Assembly (NCBI GenBank): GCA_024277955.1
Contig: JAJRUE010000148.1
Span: 1 to 10,927 of the forward strand
Reading direction: 5' to 3'
DNA: 10,927 bases
Source of the DNA: Alphaproteobacteria bacterium
GTDB lineage: Bacteria > Pseudomonadota > Alphaproteobacteria > Rhodobacterales > Rhodobacteraceae
Shown one piece after another: positions 1-5,790 of the stretch. Positions within the stretch are counted from its first letter, which is position 1; each line of letters opens with the position of its first letter. A model generated the notes under the pieces. The model did no database searches, was not told the DNA's origin, and worked only from the letters and a program-made list of their open reading frames with translations. A program made the translations under genes and the position numbers.

Positions 1-343
1 AGCCGATCACCGCGTCCTTTTTCGCCTGCGGGGCGGTGCGCGGCATGACCACATAGCACGGGATGCCGCGCCGGCCGGCGGCGTAGGACAGGCTCAGCGC
101 GTGGTTGCCGGAACTGTGGGTGGCAACGCCCTTGGCGGCCTTGTCTTCGGGCAGGCCGAAAACCGCGTTCGAAGCGCCGCGCACCTTGAAGGCGCCCGCC
201 TTCTGGAAGTTTTCGCATTTGAAAAACAGCTGCGCCCCGGTCAGACCGTTCAGATAGCTGCTGGTCAGAACCGGGGTGCGGTGGATATATGGCGCGATGC
301 GTTCACGCGCGGCGGTGGCATCGTCAAATGTCGGTATCTCCAT
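1..343 (-). CDS. bhcB: beta-hydroxyaspartate dehydratase, N-terminal part (3' end off window)
   Basis: Only the first 114 codons are in the window; the reading frame is open to the left edge. The translation begins MEIPTFDDAT and is a fold-type II PLP enzyme of the serine/threonine dehydratase family. The PLP lysine is K53 in the GAFKVRGA motif, and the SSGNH phosphate/substrate loop is at residues 77-81. By family similarity alone it could be a threonine ammonia-lyase. Its position 10 bp downstream of bhcA, with bhcR divergent, points to BhcB, which dehydrates beta-hydroxyaspartate to iminosuccinate in the beta-hydroxyaspartate cycle (cytosolic). The start at 343 follows a good AGAGGA ribosome site inside the bhcA/bhcB junction, so the two genes are surely one transcript. 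No anomaly is seen in the visible part. Confidence 0.87.
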   Translation of the reverse strand, partial: MEIPTFDDATAARERIAPYIHRTPVLTSSYLNGLTGAQLFFKCENFQKAGAFKVRGASNAVFGLPEDKAAKGVATHSSGNHALSLSYAAGRRGIPCYVVMPRTAPQAKKDAVIG

Positions 344-353
344 TGGTCCTCTC

Positions 354-1520
354 TTATCCATTGGCCCGGTAATGCGCCTGCGCCGCGGCGACGCCGGCCC
401 CGGGCGTGATGTCCACGTCGTAGTCCGCCAGCGCCATTTCGGCGACCGCGATGCCGCACAGCGCCTGGGCTTCGCTGAGCATACCCAGATGGCCGATGCG
501 AAACACCTTGCCCGCGACCTTGCCCAGTCCGGCGCCAAAGGCGGTGCCGTAGCGGCTGGCGGCATGGGCCACCATGGCGTTGCCGTCAACCGTTTCGGGC
601 AGCACGATCGCGGTGACGCTGTCGGAATAGAGATCGGGCGACGCGGCGCAGATCGGCAGCCCCCAGGCGCGCACCGCTTGGCGCACCCCTTCGGCGATGT
701 GGCGGTGGCGGGCAAAGACATTGTCCAGCCCTTCGTCCAGCAGCATCGCGCATGAGGTCGCCAGCCCGTTCAGCAGGCCGACGGGCGGCGTGTAGGGATA
801 GCCGGCGCCGGGATAGCCCGCCAGCATGTCACGGAAATCAAAGAAGAAACGCGGCAGGCGGGCGGTTTCCATCGCCGCCAGCGCCTTGGGCGACAGGCCG
901 ACGATCGCCAGCCCCACCGGCAGCATGAAGCCCTTTTGCGAGCCAGTCAGCGCCACGTCCACGCCCCAGTCGTCCATCCGGAAATCCATCGAGCCGATCG
1001 AACTGACCCCGTCCACCAGCAACAGCGCCGGGTGGCCGGCGGCGTCCATCGCCCGGCGCAGGGCCGCGATGTCGCTGACAACCCCGGTGGCGGTTTCGTT
1101 ATGGGTGGCCAGCACCGCCTTGATCGCGTGGCCGGTGTCGGCGCGCAGGGCGGCTTCGAATTCCGCGACCGGCAGGCCTTCGCCCCAAGGCCGGTCGATC
1201 GCCTGCACGTCCAGCCCGTGACGGGTGCACATGTCGATCCATTTCTGCGAAAACATCCCGAAATTCGAGGCCAGCACCCTGTCGCCCGGTGACAACGTGT
1301 TGGAAATCGCCGCTTCCCAGCCGCCGGTGCCGGTGGCGGGAAAGATCACCACCTGGCCGGTCTCGGTTTTCAGCACCTTTTTCACGCCCTCGAGCGCCGG
1401 GTGCAGGATCTCGGCGAACCGGGCCGAGCGGTGGTCGAGCGTCGGCATGTCGCAAGCCTTGCGCAACGCGTCGGGGATATTGGTGGGGCCCGGAATGAAA
1501 ACGGGGTTCTGGTCGGACAT
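354..1520 (-). CDS. bhcA: aspartate-glyoxylate aminotransferase of the beta-hydroxyaspartate cycle
   Basis: This is a 388-residue, fold-type I, class V PLP aminotransferase of the serine-glyoxylate/alanine-glyoxylate family. It opens with the family-typical FIPGPTNIP stretch (residues 8-16). It has the PLP-phosphate loop ATGTGGWEA (62-70), the PLP-ring aspartate in LLLVDGVSSIGS (about 167-178) and the Schiff-base lysine K196 in GSQKG. BhcA moves the amino group of L-aspartate to glyoxylate, giving glycine and oxaloacetate; glycine then feeds the BhcC aldolase. The choice of BhcA over serine-glyoxylate aminotransferase of the serine cycle rests on the adjacent dehydratase and divergent IclR regulator, the arrangement known from Paracoccus denitrificans. 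Length is normal for the family. The ATG at 1520 is preceded by a GAGGCG ribosome site. It is probably the first gene of a leftward bhcABCD operon controlled from the 1521-1763 region. Confidence 0.88.
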   Translation of the reverse strand: MSDQNPVFIPGPTNIPDALRKACDMPTLDHRSARFAEILHPALEGVKKVLKTETGQVVIFPATGTGGWEAAISNTLSPGDRVLASNFGMFSQKWIDMCTRHGLDVQAIDRPWGEGLPVAEFEAALRADTGHAIKAVLATHNETATGVVSDIAALRRAMDAAGHPALLLVDGVSSIGSMDFRMDDWGVDVALTGSQKGFMLPVGLAIVGLSPKALAAMETARLPRFFFDFRDMLAGYPGAGYPYTPPVGLLNGLATSCAMLLDEGLDNVFARHRHIAEGVRQAVRAWGLPICAASPDLYSDSVTAIVLPETVDGNAMVAHAASRYGTAFGAGLGKVAGKVFRIGHLGMLSEAQALCGIAVAEMALADYDVDITPGAGVAAAQAHYRANG

Positions 1521-1763
1521 GGGTGCGCCTCGGTAAATCTGGGGTCAGGTAAAAGTATCGCAGGTAGCGGCGGGACTGCAATTTTTTCGAAAATATTTTT
1601 CATTTTTCTGGGTATTTGAATTTTGCATTGTTTTTCAGGTGGTTGCATTTAATCGGAGAATGAAATACTTTTGCGGCGAAATCCCGGCGCCAACCGCGCC
1701 CGCCGGCACCGGCGCCGCAATCGCCCGCGCCACGCACAGAGCCGCACACAGAAAGGCCAGCCG
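1521..1763. promoter_or_regulatory. divergent bhcA-bhcR promoter/operator region
   Basis: The 243 bp between the two divergent starts hold an AT-rich core (about 1578-1670) in an otherwise GC-rich window. Visible elements are: overlapping 10-bp palindromes TTTTCGAAAA (1584-1593) and AAAATATTTT (1590-1599); four TTTTTC copies (1583, 1596, 1603, 1631); two TTGCATT direct repeats exactly 20 bp apart (1623-1629, 1643-1649); and perfect inverted arms AAAAGTAT (1551-1558) and ATACTTTT (1665-1672) flanking the core. TTTAAT at 1648-1653 is a plausible -10 for bhcR, but its -35 is weak. BhcR of Paracoccus is known to bind the bhc promoter and respond to glyoxylate. Which of these repeats is the operator cannot be told from sequence alone. 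Confidence 0.6.
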
Positions 1764-2579
1764 ATGAACGACAAGCCGAAACGCTCGCGCGGGCGTCCCC
1801 GCGCCTTCAACGACAACCCGGAATCGCGCACCATCCAGTCGCTGGACCGGGCGCTGGGCATTCTGGCGCAGCTGGCGCAAAGCGACGGGCTGAGCCTGTC
1901 GGAACTGGCCGACCGCGCCGGGCAGTCGCCCACCACCACCTACCGGGTGCTGTCCACCTTCGCCGCCCACGAGATCGTCGAATTCGAGAAATCCGACCAG
2001 CTGTGGTTCATCGGCACCGGCGCGTTTCGCATCGGCAGCGTGTTTCTGGGGCGCACCCGCATTCTCGAACGCTCGCGCCCGGCGATGCTCGAACTGATGC
2101 GGCTCACCGGCGAAACCGCCAACCTCGGGATCGAGCGCGGCGACAAGGTGCTGTTCGTGTCGCAGGTCGAGACCAACGAAACCATCCGCGCCTTTTTCCC
2201 GCCCGGCACGCAAAGCCCGATGCACGCGTCGGGCATCGGCAAGGCGCTGCTGGCGAACTACCCGCAAGAGCGCGTCGAACGGATCATCGACGAACAGGGC
2301 TTGAAGCGCTTTACCGAACGCACCATCACCGACCGCGACGCGCTACTGGCGGAACTGGCGACGATCCGCGACCAGCAATTCGCCATCGACGACGAAGAAA
2401 ACACCCCGGGGATGCGCTGCGTGTCGGCGGCGATCTTCAACGCCTTTGGCGAACCGGTGGGCGGGATCTCGATTTCCGGGCCGACCTTTCGGCTGACCCG
2501 CGAACGCGCCCCGCATTTCGCCGAGATCGTCAGCGCCCAGGCCCGCAACGTGTCGCGCGCACTGGGGGCGACGCCGTAG
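1764..2579 (+). CDS. bhcR: IclR-family regulator of the beta-hydroxyaspartate cycle genes
   Basis: This is a 271-residue IclR-type transcription factor. A basic N-terminal tail (KPKRSRGRPRAF) leads into a winged helix-turn-helix (about residues 23-85) with recognition-helix region SELADRAGQSPTTTYRVLSTF. The C-terminal IclR effector domain (about 95-265) carries the typical ASGIGKALLA and CVSAAIFNAFGEPVGGISISGP segments that line the small-acid pocket. Divergent placement from bhcA identifies it as BhcR, whose DNA binding in Paracoccus denitrificans is modulated by glyoxylate. The ATG at 1764 is chosen because AAAGG lies 8 bp upstream and the basic tail matches the family. An in-frame upstream start at 1671 would add an improbable Arg/His-rich leader read from promoter sequence. 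It probably acts on its own promoter as well as on bhcA. Confidence 0.87.
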   Translation: MNDKPKRSRGRPRAFNDNPESRTIQSLDRALGILAQLAQSDGLSLSELADRAGQSPTTTYRVLSTFAAHEIVEFEKSDQLWFIGTGAFRIGSVFLGRTRILERSRPAMLELMRLTGETANLGIERGDKVLFVSQVETNETIRAFFPPGTQSPMHASGIGKALLANYPQERVERIIDEQGLKRFTERTITDRDALLAELATIRDQQFAIDDEENTPGMRCVSAAIFNAFGEPVGGISISGPTFRLTRERAPHFAEIVSAQARNVSRALGATP

Positions 2580-2613
2580 CGCCAGTTGGGCGCGCGGCGC
2601 CGTTCGCGGGCGG

Positions 2614-2637
2614 CCTGTCCAGGGGCCTGTTCAGGGG
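2614..2637. repeat. two-copy 12-bp tandem repeat
   Basis: CCTGTCCAGGGG (2614-2625) is followed directly by CCTGTTCAGGGG (2626-2637), with one mismatch. Each unit has CCTG and CAGG ends and so is itself partly symmetric. It lies 35 bp past the bhcR stop, in the 193-bp gap before the dioxygenase gene. Function unknown; it could be a small duplication or part of an RNA structure. Confidence 0.6.
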
Positions 2638-2705
2638 CGCACCGGCGCTGTTCGCCACCGCACCGGCGGGGCGCTGGAAATCTCCGCGTGGCTGGGGCAC
2701 AGTTC

Positions 2706-2740
2706 CACGGGGCCGCTGGCGGCGGCCCCGTGCCGGGGCC
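2706..2740 (+). promoter_or_regulatory. overlapping GC hairpins in the leader of the dioxygenase gene
   Basis: CACGGGGCCGC (2706-2716) pairs perfectly with GCGGCCCCGTG (2722-2732), an 11-bp stem with a 5-nt loop. The right arm can instead form GGCCCCG (2724-2730) with CGGGGCC (2734-2740), 3-nt loop. The two folds exclude each other. No T-run follows, so this is not a standard intrinsic terminator. It ends 32 bp before the dioxygenase start, and could be the end of the bhcR transcript or a 5' leader structure. Confidence 0.45.
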
Positions 2741-2772
2741 CGAACGCCGGTGACGCAGCGAAAGGACACGAC

Positions 2773-3585
2773 ATGGACAGAATGCCGACGATGTTCATCC
2801 CGCATGGCGGCGGTCCCTGTTTCTTCATGGACTGGGATCCGCCCGACACCTGGGACAAGGAACGCGCCTTTCTCGAGGCGCTGCCTGCCACCCTGCCCGC
2901 CCGGCCCAAGGCGCTGCTGGTGATCTCGGGCCATTGGGAAGAGCCGCAGTTCACCGTGCAGAAAAACCCCGCGCCGGGGCTTTTGTTCGACTATGGCGGC
3001 TTTCCGCCCCACACCTACGAACTGACCTGGCCGGCCCCTGGCGACCCGGCGCTGGCCGACCGGGTGCAGGGGCTCTTGCGCGACGCCGGGCTGGGCTGCG
3101 AACAAGACCCGGCGCGCGGCTTTGACCACGGGGTGTTCGTGCCGCTCAAGGTGGCCTTTCCGGATGCCGATGTGCCCTGCGTGCAGCTTTCGCTGCGCGC
3201 CGATCTGGATGTTGCGGCGCATCTGGCGGCGGGCCGCGCGCTGGCGCCGCTGCGCGACGAAGGGGTGCTGATCCTGGGGTCGGGCAACAGCTATCACAAC
3301 ATGCGGGTGCTGATGCGTTCGCTGCGCGGCGGCGGGGCGGCGGCGGTGGCCGGGCTCGACTTCGACCGCTGGCTGAGCGACGTCGTCACCAACCCGGACC
3401 CGGCGCGGCGCAACGCCCGGCTTGCCGGCTGGGCCGAGGCCCCCGGCGGGCGCGATGCGCATCCGCGCGAAGAACATCTGGCGCCGCTTTTCGTGGCGGC
3501 GGGCGCGGCCGAAGACGACCGCGGCATCAAGACACTGGAAGACCATGTGATGGGCGCGGTAGAAAGCGCCTACCGTTTTGGCTGA
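2773..3585 (+). CDS. class III extradiol dioxygenase family protein (LigB / DODA-type)
   Basis: This 270-residue protein belongs to the LigB superfamily (4,5-DOPA extradiol dioxygenase/YgiD-like). Such enzymes use a divalent metal to open catechol-type rings. Family landmarks are present in order: FIPHGGG with H11, VISGHWEE with H54, GFDHG with H119, LGSGNSYHNMR with H175, and HPREEHLAPLFV with H230 and H235. By alignment to YgiD, H11, H54 and H230 are the likely metal ligands, and H119 or H175 a catalytic base or substrate contact. The first motif is unusual: PHGGGPCFFMDW replaces the commoner SHGSP form, so substrate preference may differ. The true substrate cannot be read from sequence and no aromatic catabolic genes are nearby. 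The ATG at 2773 has AAAGGA 7 bp upstream. The next gene starts 29 bp after its stop, so the two are probably cotranscribed. Confidence 0.85.
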   Translation: MDRMPTMFIPHGGGPCFFMDWDPPDTWDKERAFLEALPATLPARPKALLVISGHWEEPQFTVQKNPAPGLLFDYGGFPPHTYELTWPAPGDPALADRVQGLLRDAGLGCEQDPARGFDHGVFVPLKVAFPDADVPCVQLSLRADLDVAAHLAAGRALAPLRDEGVLILGSGNSYHNMRVLMRSLRGGGAAAVAGLDFDRWLSDVVTNPDPARRNARLAGWAEAPGGRDAHPREEHLAPLFVAAGAAEDDRGIKTLEDHVMGAVESAYRFG

Positions 3586-3614
3586 ACTCGTAAACAGGAA
3601 GGACGACAGGACAG

Positions 3615-3869
3615 ATGAGCAAGGGACAGATCGCCGGGAGATCTCCGATCCCGGTCGAGGTGGTCGAGGGCAAGAGCTATTTCTGGTGCGCCTGCGGACG
3701 GTCGAAGAATCAGCCGTTCTGCGATGGCAGCCACAAGGGGACCGGGTTCGAGCCGGTCAAATGGACGGCCGAGAAATCCGGCCGCAAGTTCTTTTGCGCC
3801 TGCAAGCAGACCGGCGCGGCCCCGTTTTGCGACGGCAGCCACAACTCCCTGTCCGAGCCGGGGGGCTGA
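3615..3869 (+). CDS. small dual-CDGSH iron-sulfur protein
   Basis: This 84-residue protein has two CDGSH zinc-finger-like iron-sulfur motifs. The first is C25-x-C27 ... C36-DGS-H40 (CACGRSKNQPFCDGSH); the second is C61-x-C63 ... C72-DGS-H76. Each should hold one [2Fe-2S] cluster through three cysteines and one histidine, as in mitoNEET/Miner2-type proteins. There is no signal peptide or membrane segment, so it is probably a soluble cytosolic protein. Members of the family take part in redox sensing, electron transfer or cluster transfer; the partner here is unknown. It follows the dioxygenase-family gene at 29 bp in the same direction, with a purine-rich GGAAGGA region upstream. Its stop lies only 4 bp from the stop of the converging M56 gene, leaving no room for a separate terminator. 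Confidence 0.9.
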   Translation: MSKGQIAGRSPIPVEVVEGKSYFWCACGRSKNQPFCDGSHKGTGFEPVKWTAEKSGRKFFCACKQTGAAPFCDGSHNSLSEPGG

Positions 3870-3873
3870 ACAG

Positions 3874-5031
3874 CTAGCGCCCGAACGCGCTGACCGACCC
3901 CATCGCGGCGTTGCGGGCCGCCAGGCGTTCGAGGTTGACGATGGTGGACAGCATCAGGCGTTCCTGACTCCAGTCTCCGGGGCGCTTGATCGCCAGCGAA
4001 CCGGCCAGCACCGCGGCGATTACCGGCACCATCAGCAGGGCAAAGCCCGTGCGCCCCAGCCGGGCCCGGCGCTGCACCATGATCGAGGCGATCCGGTAGC
4101 GCAGGAAGCGCACCGAATTGGCCGAGAACGGCAGCCGGCCGACCTGGATGAAACTGACCGAGGGCACCTCGATCTGGTTGTGCATGTCGCGCCCCACCGC
4201 CGCCCGGCAGACCCGCAGCAGGCAGTCGCCGTAGGCGTGCGCGTCAAACCCGCCGCCGCTGCGCGCCAGCACCGCTTCGTCGCAGGCCAGTTCGCGCAGC
4301 CGTTCCAGCCGCCGCCGCCACAGGGCAAAGGCCGGGTTCCAGAAGAACAGCGGCCGCAGCAGCCCCATCAGGATTTCCCATTCCACGTCGGCCTGCCGGA
4401 TATGCTGGAACTCGTGGCTGAGCGCCATGCGCAGATCGCGGCTGTCGGTCAGCATCGAGGTCGGCAGCACGATGAAGCGCCGGCGCAGGCTGCGGGTGGA
4501 AAACGGGATCATGGTGGCGTCGCTCAGCAGCAGGTGGATATTGCCGAAGCGCCGCCACGGGTAGGCCCGGCGCAGCATCGCGCGCAGCCGCAGCGCGCTG
4601 GCAAGCGTGCGCACCGACAGGAACGCGAAGCCGCCCAGCAGCAGCGCCACCGCGGCGATGCCAAAGGTGGATTTCAGCCCGGTCAGGTCGCGCGTCAGCG
4701 TATCGCGCAGCCCCACCACCTGCTGAAAATCCGCCGCCGGCATCTGGATCGCGCCGTTCAGGTATTGCGCGACGATCATGTCGGTGAGGTTCAGCGAATT
4801 GTTCTGCCCCAGCAGTCCCGCCGACTGGATCGCGCCAAAGGCCGCCACCACCAGCGGGCTGAGCGCCACCGCGATGAACATGCCCTTGAACAGGCGAAGC
4901 TGGACGCGAAACGCCTGCCCCAGGCCGAAAATCCCCAGCGCGGATCGCGTCAGCATCCACAGCACTGCCGCCACCAGCAGCAGGATGTTTATGTCTATGT
5001 AGGTGTTGAAAAGGCTATCAACCGGGCTCAT
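3874..5031 (-). CDS. M56-family (BlaR1/MecR1-like) membrane zinc metallopeptidase
   Basis: This 385-residue membrane protein has hydrophobic segments near residues 12-30, 50-68, 122-141 and about 317-337. The metallopeptidase HExxH motif HEFQH is at 206-210, with the third-ligand region ELACDEAV (E252 the candidate zinc ligand) about 40 residues on, as in gluzincin-like M56 enzymes. In BlaR1 the active protease leads to BlaI removal from DNA. Unlike BlaR1 (about 585 residues), there is no C-terminal penicillin-binding sensor domain: after the last hydrophobic segment only about 45 residues remain. The signal is therefore unknown and need not be beta-lactam. The start at 5031 overlaps the 3' end of the BlaI-type gene by 14 bp and has a perfect AGGAGG 7 bp upstream. 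This shows a tightly coupled repressor-protease operon. Confidence 0.87.
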   Translation of the reverse strand: MSPVDSLFNTYIDINILLLVAAVLWMLTRSALGIFGLGQAFRVQLRLFKGMFIAVALSPLVVAAFGAIQSAGLLGQNNSLNLTDMIVAQYLNGAIQMPAADFQQVVGLRDTLTRDLTGLKSTFGIAAVALLLGGFAFLSVRTLASALRLRAMLRRAYPWRRFGNIHLLLSDATMIPFSTRSLRRRFIVLPTSMLTDSRDLRMALSHEFQHIRQADVEWEILMGLLRPLFFWNPAFALWRRRLERLRELACDEAVLARSGGGFDAHAYGDCLLRVCRAAVGRDMHNQIEVPSVSFIQVGRLPFSANSVRFLRYRIASIMVQRRARLGRTGFALLMVPVIAAVLAGSLAIKRPGDWSQERLMLSTIVNLERLAARNAAMGSVSAFGR

Positions 5032-5416
5032 CCTTCAACCTCCTGTCCAGCAATGCCCGTATTTCTTCCAACGCCTCTTCGGTCATGCCTTCGTCGTCGA
5101 CAAGCCGGGCAACCAGTGTGCTGGGCGTGCCGTCGAACAGCTTTTCCGACAGGTCGCGCAGCGTGCGCATCTGGTAGTCATCCTTGGCCAGTAACGGGCG
5201 ATAGACAAAGGTCTTGCCCTTTTTTGTGCTGGTCACGAAACCCTTTTGTTCCATGATCCGCAGGATCGTTGCAGCCGAAGTATAGGCCAGATTGCGCCCT
5301 TCGGCCAGTTTTCCAAGCACATCGCGCACCGTGCCGGCCCCCATGTCCCAGAGCTGGGTCATGAATTCCAGTTCGACTTCGGTCAGAAACTCGTTGGTCT
5401 TTTTCTTCTTGCGCAT
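5018..5416 (-). CDS. BlaI/MecI/CopY-family transcriptional repressor
   Basis: This is a 132-residue winged-helix repressor. A lysine-rich N-terminus (MRKKKK) precedes the DNA-binding domain (about residues 10-78: FLTEVELEFMTQLW, then TSAATILRIMEQKGFV as recognition helix, then the wing TKKGKTFVYRPLL). A C-terminal helical dimerisation part (about 85-130) includes LFDGTPSTLVARLV, matching the region after which family members are cleaved. The normal BlaI length is about 125-130 residues. The ATG at 5416 is chosen for its AGGA site 8 bp upstream and the family N-terminus; the frame stays open to 5809 but that extension reads through another gene. The overlapping M56 gene should encode its antagonist. 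Autoregulation is likely, with the dyad at 5464-5477 as candidate operator. The regulated target beyond the pair is not evident; no beta-lactamase gene is in the window. Confidence 0.88.
   Translation of the reverse strand: MRKKKKTNEFLTEVELEFMTQLWDMGAGTVRDVLGKLAEGRNLAYTSAATILRIMEQKGFVTSTKKGKTFVYRPLLAKDDYQMRTLRDLSEKLFDGTPSTLVARLVDDEGMTEEALEEIRALLDRRLKDEPG
5039..5044 (-). promoter_or_regulatory. consensus ribosome binding site of the M56 gene
   Basis: AGGAGG on the minus strand, 7 bp before the ATG at 5031 and lying inside the last codons of the BlaI-type gene. It fixes the M56 start and suggests the protease is translated efficiently by its own initiation rather than only by reinitiation at the overlap. 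Confidence 0.8.
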
Positions 5417-5463
5417 GTGGATCCTGTCCGCCGCCGTGAGTGCTCGATTGCCCCGGATTGAAT

Positions 5464-5477
5464 ACGAAAACTTTCGT
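5464..5477. promoter_or_regulatory. candidate BlaI-type operator dyad
   Basis: ACGAAAACTTTCGT has perfect 6-bp arms (ACGAAA/TTTCGT) around a 2-bp centre. It sits 48 bp before the BlaI-type start, in the 95-bp gap after the DUF2160 gene. On the minus strand a TTGGAA and a TATTCA flank it at 15-bp spacing, a weak promoter match that the dyad would overlap. BlaI-family repressors bind short dyads at such positions, but the classic family site is TACA/TGTA-type, so this assignment is an inference. Confidence 0.45.
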
Positions 5478-5511
5478 TTTTCCAAGGGGGATGTGCCGCA
5501 GCGCGCCATTT

Positions 5512-5790
5512 TCACACTTTCCAGAAGCAGAAGATCCCCCAGCCAAGGCTGAGCGCCACCGCCCCCCACAGCGGCGTTCCCATCAGCCACAGCCAGCCGA
5601 GAAAGATGTACACCGTCCCCAGAAGCGTGATGAACAGCCGGTCGCCGCGTGTCGTGGTCAGCCCCAGGATGCCGCGCCGCGCCGCGCCGCCGGGGTGGCG
5701 AATCTAGATCACCGTCAGCACCGCCATCGCCGAGAATATCGCGATGAACACCAGCGCGGTGGGCCAGGTCCAGGCCATCCATCCAAGCAT
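5512..5790 (-). pseudogene. DUF2160 small membrane protein of the glycerol transporter, interrupted by an in-frame TAG
   Basis: Reading minus from ATG 5790 gives MLGWMAWTWPTALVFIAI..., the N-terminus typical of DUF2160 proteins. The frame then meets TAG at 5704-5706 (codon 29). It continues without shift through HPGG...TTTRGDRLFITLLG, a second hydrophobic stretch and a TGA at 5512-5514, 92 codons before the terminal stop, the usual length. Such proteins (called GlpU in some rhizobial operons) accompany the GlpPQ permeases as a small two-segment membrane partner of unknown role. The ATG overlaps the glpQ stop by 1 bp (TGATG), so the genes are coupled. The upstream half would be a 28-residue single-helix peptide if the stop is real. 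A sequencing error is the main alternative. Four copies of GCCGC (5671-5690) lie inside the gene. From memory of family alignments, the lost residue is probably Glu or Trp. Confidence 0.8.
5671..5690. repeat. four-copy GCCGC pentanucleotide tract
   Basis: Exactly four GCCGC units in a row, inside the DUF2160 coding frame, where they read GGAARRG-like residues on the minus strand. Because the unit is not a multiple of three, gain or loss of a copy would shift the frame. The current copy number keeps the frame that matches the family. Confidence 0.75.

Noticed and set aside
2530..3546. 338-codon open frame on the minus strand
   Set aside because: It is antisense to the dioxygenase gene and the bhcR end, with Arg/Gly/Gln-rich composition and no recognisable domain.
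3865..3880. Bidirectional terminator between the convergent CDGSH and M56 genes
   Set aside because: Only 4 bp separate the stops, and no clear hairpin with a T-run is present.
3724..5256. 510-codon open frame on the plus strand
   Set aside because: It lies antisense to the well-supported M56 and BlaI-type genes, is rich in Arg, Gln, His and Pro, and shows no family motif. Such shadows are usual in GC-rich DNA.
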